Positions 24,039-34,346 are shown, counted from the stretch's first letter. The stretch is 64,000 nucleotides of DNA from Phyllobacterium sp. OV277 (GCF_900104355.1 NZ_FNIY01000005.1:1-64000); one strand, 5' to 3'. Program-made: numbers and translations. Notes: generated from the sequence alone by a model not told the origin.

Positions 24039-27000
24039 TCAGGCAGAGAGCGGTATATCCATCCTTCTGGCATCCACGTCCAGCAGCGTCACCATATCCG
24101 CGGCCGAATTGCGCATGTTCTCCCAGGCAAACACCGAACTGCTCGGTCCGGCCGCTTCGTACTGGGCTCGCTCCTTCGTACCGGCATAGGCTGGATCGAG
24201 CATCACCTTTGCGCGCTGCAGGTGAAAACTCAGTTCGTCCTCAACACTGCCCGTTCCTGTTGGCATATTGAAGTTGATTGGCTTCAGTCCTGCGCGTGCC
24301 GTCGGGGTAATCACAGGCGCCGTTGAAGGCGGGATTATTGTTGTCGGCCGTGGGGGCAAGGGGCTTTTGATCGCGGGGCCGGGAGCCAGTGGCTGCTTAT
24401 CGCTGAATACCCAAGTCGACAATTCAATCAACTTGTCCAGATTGGATTTATCGTTGCTCTTGTCCTTGCTCTCGGCAAAGAAGGAGTCAATCAATATATA
24501 AAATGGTACCGCCACACTGGTTGCAATCCCGAAAAAACGCATCCCTTCATTGACGCGGCCGGGCAAGGTCGGCATCCATTTTGGCGGCCGCTGGGCAGCA
24601 TACCATGCGAGTCCTCCGATAGCCTGCGCACCGTACAAGGCAGATTTCAAACCACCCTCTGGCATTGATGCGGCGACACCACCAAGCAATGCAAAACCGG
24701 GCAGACTGAATTTCCAGGCGGTTTCATCGCTCGCCTTGTTCATATCGTCTTTTTTCTGGTCCAGCTGCTTTATATTTTCCTGCTTTTCAGGCGTCATTGG
24801 ACTTTTGTCCATCTTGATATCCGCGGCGTTCTGCACAGCTTTCAGATAGGCCGTCTGGATCAGGACAGCCGGAAGTGCGCGCAAAACGTTACCCGTATCC
24901 TGAGCAAGCCATTGCGCAATATTCATATGGCTTGAATGTGAGCTTAGCATGATTGCCGCAAGCGCATTGGCCGGGGCAGCCAAGGCGCCAGCTTTCAAGG
25001 CAAAGCCCAAATGCGTTTCGGGAGACATGGAACTGCCGACAAGCTTTTCGGCCCTCTTCCAGTCGATTGTGCCCTTGAACTCACCCTGTTCATGCTCGAA
25101 CTTGTCGAGGAGATAACCATGAAGATCATCATAGGCTTTGCGGGCATCTTCAGTGCGCGAATACCGATCATAGGCAGGGCCGAACTTATCCGGGTTCAAA
25201 GCCCCTAAATCTTCTATTCGCTGCTGTGCTGTTGCGACATCATTTGGATCAACACTCTTGTCAACCTTGTAGTTGACCCGCTTGTTCATGGCATTGAGGG
25301 TCTTCTCTTCTGAGACGCTGGGATGTTTCAATTTGTCGGTATCAATTTTGGGTAGAATCGGCTGGTCCGCTTTTGAGACGCCATTGCGCGCGTCGCGATA
25401 TGCCTTCCCCAACGAAGCTACCTCCTTGAGGGTTGCAATAAGGAATTCTTTTTGTTCTGCCGATGGTTTTGCAGCACCCTTTGTTCCAGCGCGTGCCAAC
25501 AGCTGCTCGGCTCTCTCGACTGCGCGTTTCTCGTTTCCAACCATGGCATACCCGAAGGCACGCTGGACGCCATGATTGTTTGACCACCAGGCATATTTTG
25601 AAACATTGGAGCGAACAGAGAGAAAAACAGCCGAGTAAGGCCCGCCAAGCGTGTTGGACACCTCAGATATCCCCAATGAACGTTTGAGCGCTTCAGCACC
25701 GATGTTCGCGCCAGCAACGCCTCCCTTGATCCAACCCGTTCTTAGTTTCGGAGGACTGCGCTCGCTCATCACATCAAGAAGTTCATGCCTCTTCTCGTTT
25801 GCGCCGCGCCGCCTCTGGGCATAAAGCAAAGCCGAAAGATGTTCGTCCGTCTCCAATTTATCCGGATTAACAGCCTTTGCCTGCTTTCTGCGTAGCGCTT
25901 GCAAATCCTCCGGGCTTAACAGAGCGATCTCTTCATCAGACAGCTTCTTAATTTCCTTGGGCTTGGTCGTCAGCGTAATGACTGGTTTGGAAGGTCCATC
26001 TGGCGCAGCAACATTTGTCACGCCCACAGGCGTGCTTTCGCTGCTTGCCACGGCGGTCTGCACCGTTTGTCTGGGCCCTGATGTACTTGGATTGCGTCGC
26101 TTTCTGGCGGTTTCGAGCGCTGCCAGCTGCTCGTCACTCAGGCTCTGTCGGGCCGCCTTTCTGACACTCTCGGCTTGCACAGGAGTGAAATTTTCGAACT
26201 CTCTCGGCTCAAGCCGCGCAAGTTGACCCGGCAGCATCGAGCCGATCTGCTCGGGCGTAGTGTTTGCTGTGATCTCAGGCTTGTTATAGGTGATTGGACC
26301 AATACCTTTGTTTGGATCGGTTCCCGCATGCAGGGGATTTGCCAATCCAGGGATATCAAAAGGCTCGGGACGTGGTCCAGCATTGGGGTCTTTGCCCAGA
26401 TGCCGTTGATAATCGCTCCATAGCTCGCCCCAGTCCTTTTCGCGTCCGGCAGCAGACAAGTTGCGTGGTTGCTTTGACTGCGCAAAATCAACGAAATCTT
26501 TTACATTGTTGACCACTTGAGCATCATCAAAGCTCTGGGAATTGAATTTATTGGTCTTGAGTTCCGGAAGCACTGGTTGGATGAATGCCGGGTTCGAGGC
26601 ACCGCCCTCCTCCGACGCGCCTTTGTTTGGCCGCGTCATCAACAATCCGCGTATGCCGAACCCCGTTCCAACGGCACCTGTGGCAACGCCGGCAATTGTA
26701 TTGAAAAGATCAAGCCCCTTAAGGTTGCCCGAAGCAATATCATGCACTGATACACCCACCATCGGAACGCCGATACTAAGCGATGACCAGTCCAGTCCTC
26801 TTGCGGTGCGATTGAGTTTACCGCCATTGCTCATATATTCGGCGGCTTTCAGAGCCATTGGTGAATCCACCTTGAGGGCGCCGATACTGCCTCTGGCCGC
26901 CTGCAATGCCGACATGTCATCAACCGCGCGGAACATGCCGAGTGTGCGCAATCCGCCGGCTGCCATGGGAATGAACGAGCTTGCCACCGATCCCATGTTC

Positions 27001-30000
27001 ATCCAGGATTCCGAGTCACCCCATTCGCCGCCATGCTGGAGGTGGTTGACCTGCCGTGCAATCGCCCGGCCGCCGAGATAGGCACCGCCGGTCATGGCAA
27101 TGGGTGCAGCAACCGGCGCAAACGGTGGAATGAAGGATGCAACTGTTGCAACCGTAGTGATCGTCCCAACCACTGGATCGATAATTTTTTCCGCAACAGT
27201 GAAATTCCGTGCGCTGACAACTTCGAGCGGAATAGTTGAATCAGGGCCTTTTCGCATGTCGAGACTGCGCGGCACCACGAGGCGTCCGCCCTCGCCAAAT
27301 TGGGTATTGTTGTCCTGAAAATCTTTCAGATTCTCAAAGCGCTTGCCTGTTACGTCGACATAATAAACCTTGCCGCCGCCTTCTTTTACCGCAACAAGCG
27401 CCGTCTGCTGGGAACCCTGATCCTCGCTGACATGGAACATCGGAACGATTTTGTACTGGACGTTGTCACCGGCAATGTCATGAATTTCCCCGGTGATTTT
27501 TCCAAGAGTTTCGGCGTCTTGACTTGCATTCAGGCCCAACGCCTTCGCAACCGTGGTGTCAAGCTCGTTTCCGGTTTTTATGGATTTGAAATCATTGGTG
27601 TAACCAGCTTTGTTAAGGTCATTGAATTTGAGCTGATATTCGCCGAGAGCCTCATCCTGGTGCTTTTCAAGATAGGCATATTCCATATTCTTGGCATAAT
27701 CGTCGGAGCCTTCATCGACCATGAGTTTGATCGGTTGCGTCAAGGCAAAGTTCAAGCGATTGCGTGCGACATTGGCCTCGTCGCGGGCGCGTTCGGCTGA
27801 CTGCTTCTGGTTCGTAGCGGTGTCCAGTGCAAGCTGCGCATTAGCCACCTCCGGATGCACCCACATCCATTGCCCATCCATCTGGATGCGAACCGACTCG
27901 CCATTCGCCGGAGCATTTTCCGTACCTTTGCCGAGCGGCGTGGTGTAACCGGCATTGACCACATTGGACCCATTGGTCTTGTTGCCAGCCGGTGCGTCTG
28001 GTGTACCTGGACCATATTTCGTGATGGCGTCGTCACGGGCTTTTTTCAGTTCCGGAATGGTTTTTTCCAGATCCTTGATCTGAAGACCGAGATCATTGAT
28101 CTGGAGCTTTTTGATTTGGTCGCCACCCGTAATAACCGCACTTTGAGCGCTCCTGAGACCACCCAGACCGCATTGTCCCTCTGGGCCATCGACAAGCGAT
28201 TGCCACTGTTTGTTCAGCTCGCGGTCCTTGACTTCCCCGCGTACATTCTTGTCACTGCGGGCGAATGTAAGCTGGATGCGTTTCGTACCACCATGCTCAT
28301 AGGTTGTCTCGACATAAAGCTGATTGTTTTTTGCGTCCTCGACAACTTTCTGATCCGTTATCTTGCCGAGATAATCGCCACCATAGGTGCTGTTCTCTAT
28401 GCTCCAGTCATAACGATCGGGATTCTTCCGGCGGTCTTCCGCTATGATCTGCTGCTTTATTCCCTGGCCTTTTACCTGTAGATCGGCTGCGGTCTTGTTG
28501 GCATTATGATAGTTTTCATAGATGCCTGCGGCATCCACATTTTTTCCCGCCTTGTCCTGTTGGGACAGTGCCTGATCAAGCAGTTGCTTGGCTTCAGTAT
28601 TTTCCTTCGTGCCCGGCTTTGTGGCAGCGAAATTTTCCTGTCTCATGCCAACCAGATAATCAGCAAAGGCTTTGTCACCATTGGCCGTATGTGTATTAGC
28701 CTTGGCAAACAGGTCATTCACTTCGGCATTTTTGGCGTTCCACTCGATCGTTGCCGTTTCAGGATCGTAATGAGATGATGAGGACGTCGCTACGGTAGCG
28801 TCTTTTCTTACCGGCGGTGGCAATTGTCCCTGCTTGGTAATTGCCTCGCCCGTAAGCCGCTCGGCTTCGGCATATTCCTTCGCGGTCGTGCTTGATGTCG
28901 TTACCTGCTTGTCGGTGGCGGCAAGCTGTTGCCGCGCTTCATCAAGAGTGCCTGTGCCCTCCGGCCTGACCCAGCTCAATTTGTGCGGGGCCAGAGATTT
29001 GTCGAGAATCTTCGCCGCCCCATTCATCGCTGACTTATAAGCCGGATCAAGGGCATAGATATTCAACTGATCGTCGGCCTGCTTGATCTTTGCCGAGGTC
29101 TCGATCAGCTTGGCGCCAGCCGTGTTTTCCGCAGCCATAGCCTTGGCAACCTCAGGATCAACCCAAAGTTCGCCAACCTGAACCCAGGGCTTGCCAGATG
29201 GAGCCAAGGGCTGTGCAGGGGTCGTTGACTGCCCTGCTCCGTACTTGTCAATCGCCGCTTTCGTATCTTTTGCCCTGGCTTGGGCCGCCGCATCAAGCTC
29301 CTGATAGTTCTGCCCCAGCAGCATGGCATCAATGCTGGTTTTGACAACCGCACCCTCTTTCGCTTTTGCCGGATCAGTGCTGTTTGGATTGACGTCAAAC
29401 AAGGTTTTGGCGAGCGACGCTTCGGGCGTTTTGGGTTTTATGGCAATCTGAATGCCATCGGCCTCCCGCACAAGGGTCGCGGTACCATCTGGCGCTGTGG
29501 TCAGCGTATAGCCGTTGAACGAAAGCTTTTCAGTCTTGCGGGTTTCATTGCCAACCTTCTCGGTCGTGGTTTCCTTGACCCGCTTTTCCTTATCGACAAC
29601 AGTCTCGGTAACCTTGCCGGTTTTGGGATCTTCGACGCGGGTGGTGGTTTCCCCCTTTTTCTGGTCGTTGACCGTGCGACTGCTCGTGCCATCGCCATAC
29701 TGGCTCTGCGTTACTTCTCTGCCATCGGCATCTGTAATTTTCGATGTGGTGCCACCATGCTGGAAATCTTCATAATGCGTGGCGACAACCTTGCTGGTTG
29801 CCTTATCGATGATCTCCGTCGTTTTGACATCACCATTATTGCTGGTTGGATCGGTGGTCTTGATCTGCAGGCCAGCCGTCTCCAGCCCTGATGTCACGTC
29901 CGCAGTCTTCAATTTGCGTTCCGCAGCAATCTGCTCGATCGTTTTTCCGCCCTTCACATCAGCTGCCAGCAATTTGGGATCAACGGGAGGCGGAACATCC

Positions 30001-30302
30001 TTTTTCGTTGCCACCACATTTTTGAAATTGGTTTCTGCAGGATCAGCAATGGGTTCGATTTTCGGAATGACGAGAACAACGCCCGGTTCAATTACCTGAT
30101 CGACGCGCAACTTATTGGCCTTGGCGATAGCCTGCCCGCCATCCGTATGCCCCAGTGCCTTGGCAATCACCTGCGGCGTTTGCCCCTTACTGGCAGTATA
30201 AGTGGGTTTTGCGGCAGCTGCCGCGGCGGCAATCGCATTCTGCCGCAGGATTTCAATGTCACGAAAGAACTTTGCAAACGAAATACCGTCGGGACCAAAC
30301 AT
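24039..30302 (-). CDS. Giant 2087-aa LysM-like protein, candidate T3SS-associated exported protein
   Basis: A single frame of 2087 residues with a good ribosome site (AAAGGTGA, 5 nt before the ATG). There is no signal peptide. Residues ~33-82 resemble a LysM motif (YTASKGQTPQVIAKALG...LRVDQVIEPGVVLVIPK). A Thr/Lys-rich stretch with short repeats follows (~115-260). Two related modules occur near residues 348-390 and 765-820; each has KYG-G...P followed by a W-V-(D/H)-PEVA-A motif. The second half holds hydrophobic stretches near ~1040-1080, ~1195-1220, ~1760-1805, ~1860-1905 and ~1920-1940. The layout recalls the large LysM/DUF4781-type proteins of plant-associated bacteria; I recall this only in outline. 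With no Sec signal and a T3SS next door, an exported effector or pore-forming role is inferred. Confidence 0.75.
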   Translation of the reverse strand: MFGPDGISFAKFFRDIEILRQNAIAAAAAAAKPTYTASKGQTPQVIAKALGHTDGGQAIAKANKLRVDQVIEPGVVLVIPKIEPIADPAETNFKNVVATKKDVPPPVDPKLLAADVKGGKTIEQIAAERKLKTADVTSGLETAGLQIKTTDPTSNNGDVKTTEIIDKATSKVVATHYEDFQHGGTTSKITDADGREVTQSQYGDGTSSRTVNDQKKGETTTRVEDPKTGKVTETVVDKEKRVKETTTEKVGNETRKTEKLSFNGYTLTTAPDGTATLVREADGIQIAIKPKTPEASLAKTLFDVNPNSTDPAKAKEGAVVKTSIDAMLLGQNYQELDAAAQARAKDTKAAIDKYGAGQSTTPAQPLAPSGKPWVQVGELWVDPEVAKAMAAENTAGAKLIETSAKIKQADDQLNIYALDPAYKSAMNGAAKILDKSLAPHKLSWVRPEGTGTLDEARQQLAATDKQVTTSSTTAKEYAEAERLTGEAITKQGQLPPPVRKDATVATSSSSHYDPETATIEWNAKNAEVNDLFAKANTHTANGDKAFADYLVGMRQENFAATKPGTKENTEAKQLLDQALSQQDKAGKNVDAAGIYENYHNANKTAADLQVKGQGIKQQIIAEDRRKNPDRYDWSIENSTYGGDYLGKITDQKVVEDAKNNQLYVETTYEHGGTKRIQLTFARSDKNVRGEVKDRELNKQWQSLVDGPEGQCGLGGLRSAQSAVITGGDQIKKLQINDLGLQIKDLEKTIPELKKARDDAITKYGPGTPDAPAGNKTNGSNVVNAGYTTPLGKGTENAPANGESVRIQMDGQWMWVHPEVANAQLALDTATNQKQSAERARDEANVARNRLNFALTQPIKLMVDEGSDDYAKNMEYAYLEKHQDEALGEYQLKFNDLNKAGYTNDFKSIKTGNELDTTVAKALGLNASQDAETLGKITGEIHDIAGDNVQYKIVPMFHVSEDQGSQQTALVAVKEGGGKVYYVDVTGKRFENLKDFQDNNTQFGEGGRLVVPRSLDMRKGPDSTIPLEVVSARNFTVAEKIIDPVVGTITTVATVASFIPPFAPVAAPIAMTGGAYLGGRAIARQVNHLQHGGEWGDSESWMNMGSVASSFIPMAAGGLRTLGMFRAVDDMSALQAARGSIGALKVDSPMALKAAEYMSNGGKLNRTARGLDWSSLSIGVPMVGVSVHDIASGNLKGLDLFNTIAGVATGAVGTGFGIRGLLMTRPNKGASEEGGASNPAFIQPVLPELKTNKFNSQSFDDAQVVNNVKDFVDFAQSKQPRNLSAAGREKDWGELWSDYQRHLGKDPNAGPRPEPFDIPGLANPLHAGTDPNKGIGPITYNKPEITANTTPEQIGSMLPGQLARLEPREFENFTPVQAESVRKAARQSLSDEQLAALETARKRRNPSTSGPRQTVQTAVASSESTPVGVTNVAAPDGPSKPVITLTTKPKEIKKLSDEEIALLSPEDLQALRRKQAKAVNPDKLETDEHLSALLYAQRRRGANEKRHELLDVMSERSPPKLRTGWIKGGVAGANIGAEALKRSLGISEVSNTLGGPYSAVFLSVRSNVSKYAWWSNNHGVQRAFGYAMVGNEKRAVERAEQLLARAGTKGAAKPSAEQKEFLIATLKEVASLGKAYRDARNGVSKADQPILPKIDTDKLKHPSVSEEKTLNAMNKRVNYKVDKSVDPNDVATAQQRIEDLGALNPDKFGPAYDRYSRTEDARKAYDDLHGYLLDKFEHEQGEFKGTIDWKRAEKLVGSSMSPETHLGFALKAGALAAPANALAAIMLSSHSSHMNIAQWLAQDTGNVLRALPAVLIQTAYLKAVQNAADIKMDKSPMTPEKQENIKQLDQKKDDMNKASDETAWKFSLPGFALLGGVAASMPEGGLKSALYGAQAIGGLAWYAAQRPPKWMPTLPGRVNEGMRFFGIATSVAVPFYILIDSFFAESKDKSNDKSNLDKLIELSTWVFSDKQPLAPGPAIKSPLPPRPTTIIPPSTAPVITPTARAGLKPINFNMPTGTGSVEDELSFHLQRAKVMLDPAYAGTKERAQYEAAGPSSSVFAWENMRNSAADMVTLLDVDARRMDIPLSA

Positions 30303-30503
30303 GAAATCACCTTTGTCTCAGGCAAAGCCCAGTTGCTCTGCTTTGCGGCCATCGAAACGCCGGCCCAGGATACTCATCACAACTCATACAACATGTGATA
30401 AATTATTGTGAGTATTTTGTGAAAAAATCCAGCAGGTTTTTGATTACAAAACTTACAACTTCCACATTATGGAGAGCCTCTCACAAAAGCTGCCTGCCCA
30501 CGC
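30303..30503 (-). promoter_or_regulatory. Promoter region of the 2087-aa protein with repeated TGTGA motifs
   Basis: An AT-rich 201-bp stretch. TGTGA occurs at 30394, 30407 and 30418 in one orientation. The last two form TTGTGAGTATTTTGTGA, a direct repeat with an 11-bp period. TTACAA occurs at 30444 and 30453, 9 bp apart. The 12-mer ATTGTGAGTATT (30405-30416) is the exact complement of a site in the main T3SS divergent promoter. Direct repeats one helical turn apart are typical of OmpR-family sites. Confidence 0.45.
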
Positions 30504-30995
30504 TCAACCCGTGAAATTCTTGCCAAACAACCTCTGTGCATACCATTGCAGGTGATCCGGAACGGGTTCACCGTCAAAACTTGTGCCCTGCTCCGAATAG
30601 GTCTGCACGCATCCATTCGCGGTTTCTCTGAATGAAATCGTTACCGTACTGAGATAGATGAGCCTGTGACGGCGCTTTATTGTGAGCACATATGTGATGC
30701 GCTGCCCCTCGGCGATTTCTTCGTAACGCATTTTTGCACGGTACCATTTGCCATCAGGGGTGCCGAAGCCGAAGACCGTTTCGCTATCTATACGAAAGTC
30801 AAAGCTGACATAGGAAAACAGATTTCCGGCTCGGTCCCGCCTCAGATGCAGATCAACAGGACGGGACCATTCGCCGAACGCCGCCTGTGCCGAGATGCCC
30901 AGACGTCTCTCAAAAACAGCTGTCCCACGCTTTATCGCCCGCACCGGCGCTTCCTCCGGATTCTCAAGATCAATGCCTGGTCTGGAACTGGCCAT
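30504..30995 (-). CDS. SRPBCC (AHSA1/START-like) domain protein
   Basis: About 163 aa, start at 30995, one base after the stop of the upstream ATPase gene. It shows the SRPBCC pattern: VFERRLGISAQAAFGEWSRPVDLHLR, a central sheet and a C-terminal GTSFDG...HLQWYAQRL helix. These proteins bind hydrophobic ligands in a helix-grip cavity. Close linkage to an ABC importer is unusual; the role is unknown. Longer frames up to 31124 overlap the ATPase gene and are not used. Confidence 0.72.
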   Translation of the reverse strand: MASSRPGIDLENPEEAPVRAIKRGTAVFERRLGISAQAAFGEWSRPVDLHLRRDRAGNLFSYVSFDFRIDSETVFGFGTPDGKWYRAKMRYEEIAEGQRITYVLTIKRRHRLIYLSTVTISFRETANGCVQTYSEQGTSFDGEPVPDHLQWYAQRLFGKNFTG

Positions 30996-30996
30996 C

Positions 30997-32097
30997 TCAA
31001 ACAAGATGCAACTTCGCAGGATCAAGAGTGATGTTGATCTCGGTTCTGTCAGGATGCCGGATTGATGACGTGTACTCGACATAGAACAGGCGTCCGATGG
31101 GCGTTTCGATGCTGTACAACACACGGTCCCCCAGAAAAGCTGCTGAAGTGATCATGCTCGGCATGCCTTCATCAGCGTTGGTTGAAAATGAGATCGCAGC
31201 CGGACGAATGACCAATGTTGCTTGGCCTTCCGATACATTGCTCCCCGGCACCGTAAACCTGTACTCACCGATCTTGGCGACCCTATCCCCGTTCGCAACC
31301 GTGCTGGCGATACAGGAAATCAAATTGGCTTCACCGATGAAACTGGCAATGAACGCCGATTGGGGGCTGTGATAAAGGTCTGCCGGGGAACCTGCCTGCG
31401 CAATCTTGCCCTGCTCCATGACGATGATGCGGTCAGACACCGCCATCGCTTCTTCCTGATCATGCGTCACGTAAACCGTTGTGACGCCAATCCTTTGCTG
31501 CAGTGTGCGGATTTCCTCGCGCACATATCGTCTCAGCTTTGCATCCAGATTGGACAATGGCTCATCAAGCAGCAAAACCTCAGGTTCGAGCACGATAGCA
31601 CGGGCAAGGGCGACGCGTTGTTGCTGTCCCCCGGACAATTCACTCGGAAGACGGCTCCCAAAACCTGCAAGTCCGACAGTTGAAAGCGCATCCTCGGCTT
31701 TTTCCCTTGCCAATGGTGTTTTCAGCCCGCCCATGCGTAAGCCGTAGGCTACATTGTCCAGCACAGTTAGATGCGGAAACAATGCATAGGACTGGAACAC
31801 CATGGAGACGTTGCGGTATGTTGCTGGAAGCCTCGAAACATCCGTTCCGCCGATGGCTATCGTTCCCGTGCTTGGCAATTCCAGCCCGGCAATCATGCGC
31901 AAGGTTGTTGTTTTGCCGCAACCGCTCGGACCAAGCAGCGTCACCAGTTCTCCGCGATCAATCTCAAGATCGAGCCCATTGACGGCCTGTACCGTGCCGT
32001 ATTTTTTGACGACATTCCTGAAGACAATGCTGCCGCGCGCATCATTCAGATTGATGCTGGTCTGTTCGGAGGCTTGCCAATTTGTGTCCAATTTCAT
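30997..32097 (-). CDS. ABC importer ATPase (PotA/FbpC type)
   Basis: A 366-aa ATPase with Walker A GPSGCGKTT, Q-loop, signature LSGGQQQRVALARAI, Walker B VLLLDEPLSNLD and a C-terminal TOBE-type regulatory domain (residues ~280-365). It belongs to the branch serving iron(III), polyamine, thiosulfate or organophosphate importers. It is the third gene of a binding protein-permease-ATPase operon. Confidence 0.9.
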   Translation of the reverse strand: MKLDTNWQASEQTSINLNDARGSIVFRNVVKKYGTVQAVNGLDLEIDRGELVTLLGPSGCGKTTTLRMIAGLELPSTGTIAIGGTDVSRLPATYRNVSMVFQSYALFPHLTVLDNVAYGLRMGGLKTPLAREKAEDALSTVGLAGFGSRLPSELSGGQQQRVALARAIVLEPEVLLLDEPLSNLDAKLRRYVREEIRTLQQRIGVTTVYVTHDQEEAMAVSDRIIVMEQGKIAQAGSPADLYHSPQSAFIASFIGEANLISCIASTVANGDRVAKIGEYRFTVPGSNVSEGQATLVIRPAAISFSTNADEGMPSMITSAAFLGDRVLYSIETPIGRLFYVEYTSSIRHPDRTEINITLDPAKLHLV

Positions 32098-32119
32098 TTT
32101 CTATCCTCGTTCCGTTCAA

Positions 32120-34276
32120 TCAGGCGACAACAGGACGGGACAGTTGCTGTCCGATCCTGTCTTCCCGGCGTAAACGCCGTTTTCCGAATGCGACTTGAAG
32201 AACTGTGACCACCACCAGCATGACCATGATGAGCACTGTGGAATAGGCAATTGCCAAGCCATAGCTGCCGTTCTCAACCAGCCCAATGATGTAGGCCGTT
32301 GCCATGTTGTGATCCGCACCCACCAGAAAGATCACCGCACTGACCGAGGTGATTGCGCGGATGAAGCTATAGGCAATGGCGGAGACGATCGCCGGACGCA
32401 TTAAGGGTAACACCACATGCCGCAAGGTCTTGAAGCTGTTCGCACCCAGCGTCAGCGATGCCTCATCCAGACTGTTGTCGAGCTGCTTCATGGCGGCAAC
32501 ACCGCCACGAACGCCAACAGGCATATTGCGGAATATGAAGCACAGAACCAATATCGTGCCGGTGCCCGTCAGCTCTATCGGTGCGTTGTTGAACGCCAGA
32601 ATATAGCTGACGCCGACCACTGTTCCGGGAACGGCAAAACTGAGCATTGTCAGGAATTCAAATGTGCTTCGTCCGGCAAATTTCTGCCTTACCAGAAGCC
32701 ACGCTGTGAGGAGACCAAGACCAGCCGTCAACGGAGCGGCGATGGCGGAAATACTGATGGTTGTCCAGAACGAATCCCAGGCCGCACCCTTCCACCAGAT
32801 ACCCCCATCGGACCAGCTGACTTCAAACGCCTCTTTATAGTGAGCCAGTGTGAGGGTGTGATCCTGCCCCCAGAGCTTGACCACGCTGCCATAGAAAACC
32901 ATGACATAGATGAGGGTCGTGAAGAGCATCCATGGCAGCGTCAGACCATAGACAATGACCTTATGCCCGCGCGACAACATGCTGTTTGCGCCATTATCGG
33001 CCTTGCCTGTAATGGTCGTGAAATCAGTACGCCCGAGCCATCTTTTCTGGACTATGAAGACAGTCAATGTGAGTGCCAGAAGGATGAGTGACAAAACGGC
33101 CGCGCGCATCATATTGGCTTGAGCGCCGACAATGGCGAAGTAAATCTCCGTCGACAGCACGTTATCGCCCCCGCCAAGCACCACGGGATTGCCGAAATCT
33201 GCCAAACTTTCGATAAATGCCAATAGAAATGCATTGGCTATTCCCGGCTTCATCAGTGGTAGAGATACAGTGCGCAATGTTGCTGACAGATCGGCACGCA
33301 ATGTCTGCGATGCTTCCTCGAGCGAGGGACTGATACCCTGCACAACGCCTGTCAGCACAAGAAATGCGATTGGCGTGAAGGCCAGTGTCTGGCCAAGCCA
33401 GATGCCCCACAGGCCATACAGCCAGCGGCTCGCTTCAAGCCCCAGAAGGTTGGAAATCGTATCGGTGACAAAGCCGGCGCGACCAAACAGCAGAATCAGG
33501 GCAAGGCCAATCACGAATGGCGGCGTGATGATCGGTAGAACAGCCAGCGCACGCAAAAGCGGTTTTCCGGGAAAGCGCGTGCGGCTCATCAGGAGCGCAA
33601 AGGCCAGGCCAAGAATGGTCGTGCTTGTTGCTGTGAGAAGTCCCAGAATGATCGAATTCACGGCGACGCCGCACCTTGATCTTCCGACAAGGCAACCAAT
33701 GCTCCAGATATCACCACCGGTTGCAATATTCAGAGCGCCAAGCACATTGAATATGCCCTGCTTGTTGACAAATGCCTGAACCAAAATCTGCGCAATCGGA
33801 TAGAATACAAACAGCAGGATCAGCGCGCATACAAAGGCAATCGACGAGACGACAAATGCATCACGATTTCCCTTGCCGAGGCGGGACCAGAGATTGGTTC
33901 CCGACAGGAAGAGCACTGTAAGGATAATCGTCGAGCCGTATCCGAATGAACGCATCGGGCCAGCGCCTGCCATGGCGTGAATGATAATCGCACACAACGC
34001 AAAGATCGTTGCAGCCATAGAAAACATGGATAGGCGGCGCGACAGCTGGGGTGTTGACCCCACGGCAACAAGCAACAGGAGCGCAATTGCCGGAATTGCC
34101 ATTGCCCCATCGGAGAACAGGAACAGGCGAAGCAATCCCGATGCTCCTGCTTCCGACAGAAGACCACCGGCCTCGATCCAGTCCAGTTCGAATATACCGT
34201 AGTCAACGCCGTACCAAGGGAGCAGGCAATAGGCCGCCAGACCCAACATTGCGATGAGTTGAAGTGAGCGATTCAT
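32120..34276 (-). CDS. ABC importer permease, two fused BPD domains (FbpB type)
   Basis: A 718-aa inner-membrane permease with two copies of the binding-protein-dependent transport domain in one chain, as in FbpB/AfuB/HitB. EAA loops are EEASQTLRADLSATLRTVSLPLMKPGI in the first half and DEASLTLGANSFKTLRHVVLPLMRPAI in the second. About a dozen membrane helices plus an extra N-terminal hydrophobic block (~1-130) are visible. Confidence 0.92.
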   Translation of the reverse strand: MNRSLQLIAMLGLAAYCLLPWYGVDYGIFELDWIEAGGLLSEAGASGLLRLFLFSDGAMAIPAIALLLLVAVGSTPQLSRRLSMFSMAATIFALCAIIIHAMAGAGPMRSFGYGSTIILTVLFLSGTNLWSRLGKGNRDAFVVSSIAFVCALILLFVFYPIAQILVQAFVNKQGIFNVLGALNIATGGDIWSIGCLVGRSRCGVAVNSIILGLLTATSTTILGLAFALLMSRTRFPGKPLLRALAVLPIITPPFVIGLALILLFGRAGFVTDTISNLLGLEASRWLYGLWGIWLGQTLAFTPIAFLVLTGVVQGISPSLEEASQTLRADLSATLRTVSLPLMKPGIANAFLLAFIESLADFGNPVVLGGGDNVLSTEIYFAIVGAQANMMRAAVLSLILLALTLTVFIVQKRWLGRTDFTTITGKADNGANSMLSRGHKVIVYGLTLPWMLFTTLIYVMVFYGSVVKLWGQDHTLTLAHYKEAFEVSWSDGGIWWKGAAWDSFWTTISISAIAAPLTAGLGLLTAWLLVRQKFAGRSTFEFLTMLSFAVPGTVVGVSYILAFNNAPIELTGTGTILVLCFIFRNMPVGVRGGVAAMKQLDNSLDEASLTLGANSFKTLRHVVLPLMRPAIVSAIAYSFIRAITSVSAVIFLVGADHNMATAYIIGLVENGSYGLAIAYSTVLIMVMLVVVTVLQVAFGKRRLRREDRIGQQLSRPVVA

Positions 34277-34298
34277 GATGTCTGTCTTGAAATCGGAG

Positions 34299-34314
34299 CC
34301 TCACCGCAGTGAGG
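34299..34314. other. Small stem-loop between binding-protein and permease genes
   Basis: CCTCAC-CGCA-GTGAGG forms a 6-bp stem with a 4-nt loop in the 70-bp gap after the binding-protein gene. It may protect the 3' end of an abundant binding-protein transcript. It has no U-tract. Confidence 0.4.
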
Positions 34315-34346
34315 ATCACAGTTGTCAATGATGCCGGGTGATTAGC

